Source of the DNA: Syntrophobacter fumaroxidans MPOB
GTDB lineage: Bacteria > Desulfobacterota > Syntrophobacteria > Syntrophobacterales > Syntrophobacteraceae
DNA length: 64,000 nt
Assembly (NCBI RefSeq): GCF_000014965.1
Contig: NC_008554.1
Span: 2,592,001-2,656,000, forward strand
Reading direction: 5' to 3'
Part shown: piece by piece, positions 19,623 to 28,505 of the stretch
How the letters are laid out: each line of letters starts with the position of its first letter
Position numbering within the stretch: the stretch's first letter is position 1
Position numbers and translations under genes: made by a program
The notes under the pieces: model-generated
Seen by the model: the letters and a program-made list of their open reading frames with translations, nothing else
Database searches by the model: none
What the model was told of the DNA's origin: nothing

Positions 19623-19754
19623 TGCATCTCTCCGACCCCGACGCCCGCCGACCTGGTGAACGCGACACGACCACGCGGGCGCAAACCCGACGCTTCACGT
19701 ACAACCCCTTGGCATCGTCACGCCCGGTACCCGAAGGCGTGTCGAGGGCGATCA

Positions 19755-19802
19755 AATAAAAAAAGTCCTCAAAACCCCTTTTCTTGCGGAGTTTCAAGGA
19801 CT
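19755..19802 (-). terminator. Intrinsic terminator downstream of the cobalamin riboswitch
   Basis: On the - strand, AGTCCTTGAAACTCC pairs along 15 positions (a few G-U) with GGGGTTTTGAGGACT around a GCAAGAAAA loop. TTTTTTTATTT follows. It lies about 85 nt after the riboswitch and about 130 nt before the methylmutase ATG. That is the place for transcriptional attenuation when the ligand is bound. Confidence 0.85.
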
Positions 19803-19886
19803 GCACCCAGCTCGACTTGATCCTTTTCTCATCAGGGAATACCGCGTTCCCCACGGAATGCCGTTCCATTCCGGCCCTGAGAACCC

Positions 19887-20062
19887 CTGAGGCGCAGGCA
19901 GGTTTTCTGGCTCACGGATCAGCCTACTCACCACGCCTTCCCGGCCCGTTGATTCCGGACCAGTGGCAAACCGGCGGTTTTCGTCCCCGTTTACAGCGGC
20001 GGGACCGCGACGGCATCTCACCGTCTTCCCTTTTGAATCCCCAATATTGGATACCTGTGCCT
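19887..20062 (-). promoter_or_regulatory. Cobalamin riboswitch
   Basis: Reading the - strand from 20062, the aptamer shows GGCACAGGT, AAAAGGGAA, GGTGAGATGCC, GCGGTCCCGCCGCTGTAA, GGGGACGA, then the B12 box GCCACTGG, GGGAAGGCG, and the closing TGAGCCAGAAAACCTGCCTG. These are the conserved core elements in the right order. An intrinsic terminator follows, and then cbiC-cobI-btuCDF. It should repress synthesis and uptake genes in response to adenosylcobalamin. Confidence 0.95.
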
Positions 20063-20354
20063 GTATAATTTCAAAGAACTGATTATCTTCTACCTGTTCC
20101 AGCGGATGAACCCGATGGAGAAAAACCCGGCGCACGGTCAACGGCCACGCCGCCGCACGACCCTTCATGCACTGTCTATCGCATTTGCCGGCCGGCGTCA
20201 ACGCAAATGCTCGAAGCACGGCGGGGATGCACTGGAAACGGCTGCGAAAATCTTTGACCCGATGCGTTCGATATGGTTCAATTCCTCAATTTTTCCGGGA
20301 GTCATCGATCGCATCATTAGGGTTTCTCCCTCACCGGTGCCAAAGGAGTCGCAA
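20063..20354. other. Divergent intergenic region between the riboswitch and the UPF0182 gene
   Basis: It must hold the promoter for the riboswitch leader (-) and one for the UPF0182 gene (+). AT-rich hexamers such as GATAAT and TATACA occur on the - strand at about 20065-20090, but no convincing -35 partner was found. An open + frame from 20106 is continuous with the UPF0182 gene but lacks membrane-protein character before 20355. Confidence 0.35.
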
Positions 20355-22979
20355 ATGAATCGTTGGGCACGCTGGCCTCTCATCATCCTGATCGGCATTT
20401 TGGGCATCTCGGCTGTTGTTATCCTGTCCAGCCTTGCTTCGGTCGACTACCTGATCAACATCTGGTGGTTCGATTCCCTCGGGTACGGGCTTTACTACTG
20501 GCTGCGGCTCCTCTACCGTTACATCGTCTTCGGAGCGGTCACCCTCTTGTTTTTCCTGATTTTTTTTCTCAATTTCTGGGTGGCTTCGCGATACGTGGGG
20601 AATGTGCCGCCCGCCCCGTCGAAGTTCAGGATCGCCGCGCTCGACCGGTACTTGAACGTCGTCCGGATGTTCAGGTCCGGGTCGCTCTGGGTCTACACCC
20701 CCTTGTCGCTTATCCTGGCCGTCATTATCGCCCTGCCGATATTCGAGAAGTGGGAAGCCTTTCTGCTGTACGTGGCGGGACCGAAGACGGGTGTGCCGGA
20801 CCCGGTTTACGGCAAGGACATCAGCTACTACCTGTTTTCTTATCCCATCTATACGCTTGTCCAGCGCCGGCTGCTCATCGCCTTCGTGCTGCTGCTCGTT
20901 GGCCTGGTGGCGCTCTACCTGCTCGAGCGCCGGCTCCTCGCCCGGCAGGAGCAACCCATTCCCGCGGGGGCCAGGCTGCATCTGAGCATTCTCATTCTCC
21001 TGATTTTTCTCATCGAGACCTGGGACTACGTTTTGCAGCGCTACGAGCTCCTCTACAGCGAGGCGCACATGCCTCTGTTTTACGGGGGCGGTTTCGTCGA
21101 AATGTACGTCATTTGGGCGCTCATCTGGTTGACCCTTTTCTTCCTCATGGGAACCGCCTTCTCAATGATCGCATTCATCCAGACCCGCAAGGGGCTGAAA
21201 CCGCTGGTCGTCTTCGCCGTGGGATTCGTGCTCGTCCTGGGCCTGCGCTATTCCGCGTTCCTGCCGGCGACCGTGGAAAAACTCGTGGTGAAACCCAATG
21301 AGGTTTCACGGGAGAGAGACTTCATCGTCAATAACATCAAAGCCACTCTCTCCGCATACAACCTCAACACGGTCCAGACGCGCGATTTCACCCCGGCCCG
21401 CACTGCGGCCGATGTCGCGTCGCCGAAGGTCAAGGCGCAATTGAGGAATATTCCCGTCTGGGACGGGGAGCTCCTGGACGACGTCTACAAGCAGCTCCAG
21501 CAGCTGCGCACCTACTATACCTTTCCCAGCGTGGATGTGGCGCGGTACACGGTCAACGGGATGCCTCAGCAGGTTTTCCTCAGCGTGCGCGAGCTCGATT
21601 ATACGCTCATTCCCGAAGCGGCCCGCAACTGGGTGAATGAACACCTGTCCTACACCCACGGCTACGGCGCGGTCATGACGCCGGCCAGCCAGGGCGGGGA
21701 CGAACCCATGACTTGGTTCATCAAGGGGATTCCCCCCGAGTCCGAATACGGCTTCAGGATCGAACAACCGGGGGTCTACATCGGACTGGGTTCCTACACC
21801 TACGTCATCGCGCCCAACGACGCCGGGGAAATCGACTACCCGAAAGGAAACAGCAACACCATGGTGAGCTACAAGGCCGAGGACGGCGTTCCCCTGTCGT
21901 CCTTTCTCAGAAGGATCCTCTTCGCCTATCACTTCGGAGACCGCAACCTCCTGTTCACCACCAAGACAACTCCGGACAGCAAGATACTCTTTCGCAGAAA
22001 TCTCCTCGAACGGATCCGGGTCCTCACGCCCTTCCTCCTTCTGGACGGAGATCCCTATGCGGTGGTGACACCCGGCAAGCTCTACTGGATCCAGGATGCC
22101 TATACGACTTCGGAATTCTACCCCGGGGCCACTCCCACACTGTGGGGCAGGGACAGGTTCAACTACATTCGCAACTCCGTGAAGATCGTCGTGGACGCAT
22201 TCAGCGGAAAGGTGGAATATTACGTATTCGAGCCCGGCGATCCCATTGTGCGCGCCTATTCGAGGATCTATCCGGGAGTGTTCAGAAATGCCGACCAGAT
22301 GCCGCCCGAGCTCAAGGCCCAGGTCCGTTATCCGCAGGACATTTTCGAAATCCAGATGAACATCTACGCAAAGTATCAGCAAACCGATCCGGAAGTCTAC
22401 TACCAGCAGGAAGACATGTGGGAACCCGCCAAGACTTTCCAGGACAGGACTCCAGTGACCATCAAGCCTTACTACGTGACACTGGATCTCATCGATCCGA
22501 GCCGCTTCGATTTCCTTCTGCTCGCACCCATGAGCCCCAAAGGACGCGACAATCTCAGGGCGCTGGCGCTGGCCGGCTCCGACCCGCCCCATTACGGAAA
22601 GATCATCGTCTACAACTTCCCAAAGGGCGAACTGATCTACGGACCCTCGCAAATCTACGCACTGATCAACCAGGACACAAGGATATCCGAACAGTTCACA
22701 CTCTGGGACCAGGTGGGGTCGCAGGTCGCCAGGGGCAAGATGATCATTCTGCCCATCAGCAACATGATTCTCTACATCCAGCCGGTCTACCTGAAGTCTG
22801 CGACAAAGCTCAAGATCCCGGAATTGAAGCGGATCATCATGAGCCAGGGGCAGATCGTGGTGATGGAACCATCCCTCGAGGAGGCCTATGCGAAATTGCA
22901 GGAGCGGATCAAGCTGGAAATCGATCGGGTGGACAAGCGGTTCGCCCCCCTGTTGCCGGGTTCTCCCGCGGGGAGGTAG
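20355..22979 (+). CDS. UPF0182 family large membrane protein
   Basis: The 874-residue protein belongs to the UPF0182/COG1615 family, of unknown function. The first 310 residues contain about seven hydrophobic helices, including WPLIILIGILGISAVVIL and VTLLFFLIFFLNFWV. A large hydrophilic domain follows, with family stretches NNIKATLSAYNL, IPVWDGELLDDVYKQLQQLR, YTHGYGAVM and LIPEAARNWVNEHL. The C-terminal part has PYYVTLDLIDPSRFDFLLLAPMSP-type sequence and NPQIYRQ-independent helices. The ATG at 20355 follows AGGAG with seven-base spacing. It is not obviously linked to the cobalamin genes transcribed the other way. Confidence 0.88.
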   Translation: MNRWARWPLIILIGILGISAVVILSSLASVDYLINIWWFDSLGYGLYYWLRLLYRYIVFGAVTLLFFLIFFLNFWVASRYVGNVPPAPSKFRIAALDRYLNVVRMFRSGSLWVYTPLSLILAVIIALPIFEKWEAFLLYVAGPKTGVPDPVYGKDISYYLFSYPIYTLVQRRLLIAFVLLLVGLVALYLLERRLLARQEQPIPAGARLHLSILILLIFLIETWDYVLQRYELLYSEAHMPLFYGGGFVEMYVIWALIWLTLFFLMGTAFSMIAFIQTRKGLKPLVVFAVGFVLVLGLRYSAFLPATVEKLVVKPNEVSRERDFIVNNIKATLSAYNLNTVQTRDFTPARTAADVASPKVKAQLRNIPVWDGELLDDVYKQLQQLRTYYTFPSVDVARYTVNGMPQQVFLSVRELDYTLIPEAARNWVNEHLSYTHGYGAVMTPASQGGDEPMTWFIKGIPPESEYGFRIEQPGVYIGLGSYTYVIAPNDAGEIDYPKGNSNTMVSYKAEDGVPLSSFLRRILFAYHFGDRNLLFTTKTTPDSKILFRRNLLERIRVLTPFLLLDGDPYAVVTPGKLYWIQDAYTTSEFYPGATPTLWGRDRFNYIRNSVKIVVDAFSGKVEYYVFEPGDPIVRAYSRIYPGVFRNADQMPPELKAQVRYPQDIFEIQMNIYAKYQQTDPEVYYQQEDMWEPAKTFQDRTPVTIKPYYVTLDLIDPSRFDFLLLAPMSPKGRDNLRALALAGSDPPHYGKIIVYNFPKGELIYGPSQIYALINQDTRISEQFTLWDQVGSQVARGKMIILPISNMILYIQPVYLKSATKLKIPELKRIIMSQGQIVVMEPSLEEAYAKLQERIKLEIDRVDKRFAPLLPGSPAGR

Positions 22980-22980
22980 G

Positions 22981-23072
22981 GCGGTCGCGGTTTCATCGCG
23001 GCCACGATCCGACCGGAGCGCGCGTCCACCCCCCCGCGCATACAAGGGTGGGCACGGTTTTATCGTGCTCAC
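22981..23072. repeat. Two related hairpins downstream of the UPF0182 gene
   Basis: GGTCGCGGTTTCATCGCGGCC (split here: GGTCGCGG / TTTCAT / CGCGGCC) lies at about 22983-23003. GTGGGCACG / GTTTTAT / CGTGCTCAC lies at about 23048-23072. They share the same GG-TTT(C/T)AT-CG core and palindromic design, so they look like tandem copies of a short repeat. The second may help terminate the UPF0182 transcript, although no T-run follows. Confidence 0.45.
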
Positions 23073-23859
23073 GTCCCCCCGGGCATTCCGATTCCACACC
23101 GCCGCACCGGGAACGACACAGCGCCCGGGAAGGCGGCGCGCACGGCATGATCCGGCCGGGCCGCGCGCTCACCCCCTGTGCTCGACCTGGTCCGCCGGAG
23201 ATGAATCACCGCGAAGGGCGGGAACGTGCCGGGTCTTGGGCGCGCTCTCGCAAACCTGCACGGACCTTGGGCCGGCACCGAACTGTGAAAATGTGCCGGG
23301 CCGGGATGGCTTCATGCGAAACCGTCATTTCGCCAGGACACCCTCGAGCGATCAAAAACCTCCCCGCGGCGACATGTTCCGAAGCCGCCCGATTCTATCC
23401 TTCAGGTCCGCATGAATCCGGGTAAACCATACGGATACGGGCTTGCGCCGGTATGAGCGCGGTATTTTCTCACACATTGTCATTGCATGGGACCATTCCT
23501 GCACGATGAAAACCGATCATGATGTGGCAGGATTATCTTTGCCGGGCAAGAATTCAGTGTATTTCCGAATGGTCGGCCATGATTAACCCCTGGTGTCATT
23601 CATTCGGAACCAGGACGCAATGGTGTGATGAAACGAGCAACAGGGAATCCCGCTCATGGAAATTATGACAAGTCTTGACAAGAGAAACTGTTCTGATATT
23701 ATGAATATGATGGTGCTTGCCTGGAAAAAGCCTATAGCTTTCGAGAGACTCTTCAGTTGTTGTTTGACGGCGGCTTTTCATAAAATATGGAGAGCGCGCG
23801 AAAGCAACGACAGGGACCTTCATCGATCCCTGCCCGGCAAGTCATCAGGGCGGCGCGAT
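23073..23859. other. Gene-free stretch of about 790 bp
   Basis: No frame here looks like a real protein on either strand. The composition changes from G+C-rich (to about 23440) to notably A/T-rich (23440-23800). The A/T-rich part contains the orphan promoter-like pair at 23675-23702. CAGGGACCTTCATCGATCCCTG at about 23812-23833 is an inverted repeat (CAGGGA/TCCCTG) just beyond the end of the DUF1992 gene and may act as its terminator or that of a small RNA. Confidence 0.4.
23675..23702 (+). promoter_or_regulatory. Orphan consensus-like sigma-70 promoter
   Basis: TTGACA (23675-23680) and TATTAT (23697-23702) are separated by 16 bp in an A/T-rich setting, the best promoter match in the window. 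No protein gene follows on this strand for 670 bp. The transcript would run into the antisense of the DUF1992 gene or stop at the inverted repeat near 23812. A small RNA of about 110-130 nt is one possibility. Confidence 0.45.
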
Positions 23860-24255
23860 CTACTTCTCTTCCTTTTTCGCTTCCATCTTGTCGACGACTT
23901 TTTCGTAGTAGACCTGGTTCTCTTCGAGCGCAAACGACGAGCGACGGGTCATGTTGAGCTTCATGATCAGATAATTCAGCTTCTTCATCTGCCTGTATTT
24001 TTCGCGGGTATCCTCCATGCCGGCCAGGAGGGCCTCCGTGGTGCGGATCTCCTTCCTGAGCTCCAGTTCGGGAGGAAGGCAGTCGGCGTTTTTCAGGATC
24101 TTGTAGGCCAGCCTGATATCCTGGGGCAGGTGGCTGTCGTCCTCCAGGTTGAGCGGCTGCCCCTTGCCGGGCAGGTTATCGAATTCGCCGTTTTTCGCGG
24201 CTTCCCGGATGCGCTCTTCGGCGATCTTGTCGAAGATGGCAAAAATGTTACCCAT
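23860..24255 (-). CDS. DUF1992 (DnaJ homologue subfamily C member 28-like) protein
   Basis: The 131-residue cytoplasmic protein begins DKIAEERIREAAKNGEFDNL, then PGKGQPLNLEDD. This is the diagnostic start of DUF1992. Despite the DnaJ-related name, there is no J domain or HPD motif. The middle has a long charged helix (ELRKEIRTTEALLAGMEDTREKYRQ broken by few prolines) with coiled-coil character. Its function is unknown. It is transcribed divergently from the Rossmann-type gene, with 119 bp between them. Confidence 0.85.
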   Translation of the reverse strand: MGNIFAIFDKIAEERIREAAKNGEFDNLPGKGQPLNLEDDSHLPQDIRLAYKILKNADCLPPELELRKEIRTTEALLAGMEDTREKYRQMKKLNYLIMKLNMTRRSSFALEENQVYYEKVVDKMEAKKEEK

Positions 24256-24374
24256 CCTAACCCTTTGCGAGGTGGACGCAATGACCTGAGATCATCCCGT
24301 CGGCATGAACGGGAAAACTTTTCTTATCTTTTATTTTTACCATAGACCCGGCAAAGATCAAACGAAAGGTATCG

Positions 24375-25106
24375 ATGATCCAGCAACGGAATTCTTCCGT
24401 GCCGCAGCCCTTCCCTCCCCGGGCGATTCGCATCCTGGGGGCGGGCCGCTTCGGTCGGCTCGCGGCGGAGAGACTTGGGAAGCGATTCCCTAGGGCATCC
24501 ATTCGCGTGGTGGATCACCGGGAGGAGAGACTTAAAGCCGTGGAAAGGGATTTCGGACTCCCGACGCAAGCCGAGGACGCATTATCGCACTTGTCCCGAG
24601 GGGAGTTCTCCGACGAGGTTTGGATCATTCCCGCCGTCCCTGTTCATGTGGCTTTTCATTGGGTGCTCAACAGGCTGAGCCGAACGGGAAGCGCGCGAAT
24701 GCTCCCCGTTCCCGACGCGGCCGACAGCCAGGTGCCGAATCCTTACCGCGTTGCGGACGGAACACTCTTCGCCAGCTACGCCACGTTCATCTGCCCCGAC
24801 GCGTGCAACGAACCGGACGACATCTGCACCCACACCCGGCAACGACGACTTGGCAATTTGTTCGAACACCTCGAAAGCATCGTGCTTCCGGGTTACGGCA
24901 TCGTAGTGGTGAGGAGCTGGCAGCTTGCGCCCGGAGTAGGGGGCTACCCCGCCGGGTATCTCGCCGCCCGGCTGAAGGTCGTCGAACAAACCCCGGGGCG
25001 GTACCTGGTCGCCACCAGTTGTCGCTGCCACGGAGTTCTGAATTGCCTTGAGTGGAACCGGGCGTCGTCATACTTCCCGGAGCGTGATTTGCCGGCGCGG
25101 CCATGA
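24375..25106 (+). CDS. Conserved hypothetical protein with N-terminal Rossmann motif and a Cys-rich segment
   Basis: The 243-residue protein starts with IRILGAGRFGRLAAERL, a GxGxxG dinucleotide-binding loop at about 20-25. RVVDHREERL follows as the second strand. This resembles TrkA-N/KTN-type regulators of ion channels, but the rest does not. It has no membrane segment. Residues about 130-150 (ASYATFICPDACNEPDDIC) hold three closely spaced cysteines that could bind a metal, and CRCHGVLNC near 220 adds three more. I do not recognise the family's function. The start follows GAAAGG. Confidence 0.6.
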   Translation: MIQQRNSSVPQPFPPRAIRILGAGRFGRLAAERLGKRFPRASIRVVDHREERLKAVERDFGLPTQAEDALSHLSRGEFSDEVWIIPAVPVHVAFHWVLNRLSRTGSARMLPVPDAADSQVPNPYRVADGTLFASYATFICPDACNEPDDICTHTRQRRLGNLFEHLESIVLPGYGIVVVRSWQLAPGVGGYPAGYLAARLKVVEQTPGRYLVATSCRCHGVLNCLEWNRASSYFPERDLPARP

Positions 25107-25306
25107 CGGCGGATCGGGATGCCGTTCACGGACGGAGTGTTTCTGAATTCGCCTTTCTATAGGATAATGAGCCAATCGCGGCCCCTGGTCGGATACCGAT
25201 GGATAGCGTTACAACCGTTTCGGTCTGTCCGGATTCCCCTTCAGGGAGGCGAACTGCGGACCGCTGTGGTCCGTGTCATCGAGTTTACCCCAATCGGAGG
25301 TGCTCC

Positions 25307-26530
25307 ATGAAATCCAGGCCCCAGGTAAGACTGATTCCCGTTTTGGCGGCAGTTGCAGTGTTCACGATGTCCGTGAGCTTTTGGGCAACGGCATGTGCCG
25401 AGGACGTCATCAAGATCGGCGCGGCCGTGAGCCTGAGCGGCAAGTTCGCCCGTGAAGGAGAGTTTCTCAAGCAGGGCTATGATTACTGGAAGGATGCGGC
25501 CAATGCTCAGGGCGGAGTGAAAATCGGGGACAAGAAATACAAGGTCGAAATCGTTTACAATGATGACGAAAGTGATCCGCAGACCAGCGCCCGCTTGACC
25601 GAAAAGCTGATCACCGAGGACAAGGTGAAATTTCTATTCGGCCCCTATTCCTCAGGAATCGCAACTGCAACGGCGGCCATCAGCGAAAAATACAACATGC
25701 TGACCATGGTGCCGATGGCAACCGCGGACAGCATCTACCAGCGCGGCTACCGCTACGTTTTCTGTCCTTCGCCGCTGGCTAGCACGGGCTTGTATCCCAT
25801 TCTCGATCTCATCGGCACCCTGGAAAAGAGGCCTGCGACCATGGCCATAGTCGGTCCCGATTCCCTGTTCCCGAACATCACCGCTGAAGCCGCACAAAAG
25901 AAGGCCGAGGAAATGGGGATCAAAGTGGTCTATCTCGGGAAATACCCTCAGAGTGCCGCCGACTTGTCCTCGGTCGCAACCGCCGTCAAGGGCGCGAACC
26001 CGGAGGCGATCCTGTGCACCGGCTACACCCAGGATTCCATCCTGTTGGTGAAGTCCATGCGGGAACTGCAGGTCAATCCCAAGCTGGTGGGCCTTGCCAT
26101 GTCGATCGCCGTTCCCGACTTCAGGAACGCGCTCGGTTCGGCCGCCAACCAAGTCATGGGAACCGACTACTGGGTGCCGACCCTCACCTACACCGGAATC
26201 ATCGTGAAGGATTCCGACACTTACGCAAAAACGTACAAGGAAAAGTTCCAGAAGGATCCCACATACCAGGCGGCCAGCGGCACCGCCGCGGGCATCATCC
26301 TCCAGATGGCCGTGGAGAGCGCGGGCTCGCTCGACACGAATGCAGTCCGGGAAGCCCTCTTGAAATTGAAAGGGCAGACATTTTACGGCGACTTTCAATT
26401 CAACGAGCAGGGGGTCAACACGGCGGCGAAGCTGTCGGTCACTCAGATCCAGGATGGACAACCCAAGGTGGTTTTCCCCATCCAGGTGCGGCAGACCCCG
26501 GTTCAGTACCCCAAGGCCCCCTGGAACTGA
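25307..26530 (+). CDS. livK: Substrate-binding protein of a branched-chain amino acid-type ABC importer
   Basis: The 407-residue protein has a signal peptide (LIPVLAAVAVFTMSVSFWATACA) and then the type I periplasmic binding fold of the LivJ/LivK group. Recognisable stretches are IKIGAAVSLSGKFAREGEF, YNDDESDPQTSARLTEKLI, VKFLFGPYSSGIATA and LCTGYTQDSILLVKSMREL. The ATG at 25307 follows GGAGG. It leads livHMGF and an amidohydrolase. The family binds amino acids but also amides, urea and aromatic acids, so the ligand may be a cyclic amide used by the last gene. Confidence 0.9.
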   Translation: MKSRPQVRLIPVLAAVAVFTMSVSFWATACAEDVIKIGAAVSLSGKFAREGEFLKQGYDYWKDAANAQGGVKIGDKKYKVEIVYNDDESDPQTSARLTEKLITEDKVKFLFGPYSSGIATATAAISEKYNMLTMVPMATADSIYQRGYRYVFCPSPLASTGLYPILDLIGTLEKRPATMAIVGPDSLFPNITAEAAQKKAEEMGIKVVYLGKYPQSAADLSSVATAVKGANPEAILCTGYTQDSILLVKSMRELQVNPKLVGLAMSIAVPDFRNALGSAANQVMGTDYWVPTLTYTGIIVKDSDTYAKTYKEKFQKDPTYQAASGTAAGIILQMAVESAGSLDTNAVREALLKLKGQTFYGDFQFNEQGVNTAAKLSVTQIQDGQPKVVFPIQVRQTPVQYPKAPWN

Positions 26531-26636
26531 TCCGCCTCCATTCGGAACACGCGCCGGTTCCCATGGGTCATCGCCCTGGGAGCCGGCATGAAACACGGTT
26601 ATCGAGCATCGTCCGTTCCTGTTGTCGGGATAAAAA

Positions 26637-27515
26637 ATGGATATGTTGTTTCAGACCATTATCAACGGGCTCCTCCTGGGCGGGCTGTACGCCACTGCGA
26701 CGATCGGCTTTTCGATGGTCTGGGGCGTCATGGGGGTGATCAACCTGGCCCACGGAGCCTTTATCATGATCGGAGCCTATGTCGGTTACTGGGCTTTCGC
26801 CCATTTCGGCCTGGACCCCTTCCTGACGATTCCATTGTCCATGGCGGTGCTGTTCGTCATCGGATACCTGCTCCAGGAGCTGTTGCTGAACCGGGTCATG
26901 CGCACGAGCCTCCTGCTTTCCCTGATCCTGACATTCGGGCTGGACATGTTTTTCATCAACGTGGTCATCCTGCTCTTCTCCTCGGATTTCCATTCCGTGA
27001 ACACCTCTTACACAGGGAGCTCCCTGAAGGTCGGAACGGCTTTCATTCCTTACGTGAGGTTGCTCACCTTCACGTTCGCCCTGATCCTCGCGGGCGGTTT
27101 CTACCTTTTCCTTCGGCGTACCCGGGCGGGTCACGCGATCCTGGCCACCGCCCTCGACAAGGAGACGGCCCGGCTCATGGCGATCAATCCCTCTCGGGTC
27201 TATTCCCTGACGTTCGGGGCGGGAGCGGCCCTGGCGGGAGCGGCGGGCAGTCTGGCCAGCATGTTGTTCCCCATCTCCCCGATCATGGGGCGGGAGTTCA
27301 TAGGGGCCGTTTTCGTGATCACCGTGCTGGGCGGCATCGGCAGCGTTGAAGGGTGCGTGCTGGCGGGCCTGCTCTACGGGTTGATCCAGGCGCTGGCCTC
27401 GCTCGTACTGGGTGTAAGTTACCAGAATATCGTGGCATTCATCATTTTTCTGCTCATTCTTGTCCTTCGTCCCCAGGGATTGTTCGGAAAGCGGTTTTAC
27501 GGAGAGATTTCCTAG
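26637..27515 (+). CDS. livH: Branched-chain amino acid-type ABC permease LivH
   Basis: The 292-residue inner-membrane protein has about eight helices. Typical LivH sequence includes INGLLLGGLYATATIGFSMV, MGVINLAHGAFIMIGAYVG and ALDKETARLMAINPSRVYS. The C-terminal GGIGSVEGCVLAGLLYGL is also typical. GGGATAAAAA precedes the ATG. It pairs with LivM to form the transmembrane channel of the importer encoded by this operon. Confidence 0.93.
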   Translation: MDMLFQTIINGLLLGGLYATATIGFSMVWGVMGVINLAHGAFIMIGAYVGYWAFAHFGLDPFLTIPLSMAVLFVIGYLLQELLLNRVMRTSLLLSLILTFGLDMFFINVVILLFSSDFHSVNTSYTGSSLKVGTAFIPYVRLLTFTFALILAGGFYLFLRRTRAGHAILATALDKETARLMAINPSRVYSLTFGAGAALAGAAGSLASMLFPISPIMGREFIGAVFVITVLGGIGSVEGCVLAGLLYGLIQALASLVLGVSYQNIVAFIIFLLILVLRPQGLFGKRFYGEIS

Positions 27516-27530
27516 GCGGAAGGGTTTCCC

Positions 27531-28505
27531 ATGGCGGGTTTCGAGAAGAAAGACGCTGGCCCTGCACTTCCCTCCATTGTCCTTGGAGCCGCGGTGCTCG
27601 TGTTTTTGATCGTTGCCCCGTTCGTTTTGTCCAATTACTGGCTTCGAGTGCTCACGAGCATCCTGATGTACGGCATCGTGGCCCAGGGTCTGAACATCAT
27701 CGTGGGGTACACGGGCTATCACGCCTTCGGGAATTCGGTGTTTTTCGGCATCGGGGCCTACAGCACAGGTGTCGGCATGGCGCTGGGGCTGCCTTTCGGC
27801 CTTGCATTGGCGCTGACCGTCCCCGTGGCGGTCGTTGTCGCCGTCATGGTGGGCTGGCCCCTGCTGCGGCTGAGCGGTCACTACTTCGCCATAGCCACGG
27901 TGGCGTTGAACATGGCGATGATGGAGATGGTCATCAACGTGGGGGGCATCACCGGAGGAGCCCAGGGCCTCGCCTTGCCCATCAACCCCATGGGACCGGC
28001 CATGCTCTACAAGATCATCTACCTTGTGATGCTGCTCATCCTGGCGGGTGCCACCGCCACGGTTTACTGGCTCGATCGCGGTTCATTGGGATATGCGCTC
28101 CGGGCGCTTCGGGACAGCGAACAGGGCGCCCAGGTTATGGGCATCAACACGACGGCCATGAAGATCATGGCCTGGGCCGCCAGTGGATCGTTCACCGCCC
28201 TGGCGGGAGGGGTCTGGGCCTACTGGTTTACTTTCATAGAGCCTTCAAGCGCCTTTGACATCAATATTTCCATCAAGGGCTACGTGATGATGCTCATGGG
28301 AGGATTGGGAACCGTGTTCGGACCGCTCATCGGAGCCGCCTTTCTGGAGCTTTTCGCCACCATCATCTGGGGAAAGTTCCTGAAAATTCACCTGCTCATC
28401 CTGGGCATGCTCATCGTGCTCGTCGTCACGCTCATGCCGCAGGGATTGCTGCATCATCTCCGTTGGTTCAAACGGCGCGGCAAGCCGAAGGAGGTCATTC
28501 GATGA
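27531..28505 (+). CDS. livM: Branched-chain amino acid-type ABC permease LivM
   Basis: The 324-residue permease has about nine helices. LivM hallmarks are MYGIVAQGLNIIVGYTGYHAFG, SVFFGIGAYSTG, ALRDSEQGAQVMGINTTAMK and VMMLMGGLGTVFGPLIGAAF. It starts 15 bp after livH and overlaps livG as ATGA (28502-28505). It is the second half of the channel. Confidence 0.93.
   Translation: MAGFEKKDAGPALPSIVLGAAVLVFLIVAPFVLSNYWLRVLTSILMYGIVAQGLNIIVGYTGYHAFGNSVFFGIGAYSTGVGMALGLPFGLALALTVPVAVVVAVMVGWPLLRLSGHYFAIATVALNMAMMEMVINVGGITGGAQGLALPINPMGPAMLYKIIYLVMLLILAGATATVYWLDRGSLGYALRALRDSEQGAQVMGINTTAMKIMAWAASGSFTALAGGVWAYWFTFIEPSSAFDINISIKGYVMMLMGGLGTVFGPLIGAAFLELFATIIWGKFLKIHLLILGMLIVLVVTLMPQGLLHHLRWFKRRGKPKEVIR

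Noticed and set aside
20106-20354. Longer N-terminus for the UPF0182 protein
   Set aside because: The upstream codons lack membrane-protein character, and the ATG at 20355 has a near-perfect AGGAG.
23656-24345. Protein gene downstream of the orphan promoter
   Set aside because: The frame runs through the antisense of the DUF1992 gene and has no motif or ribosome-binding site.
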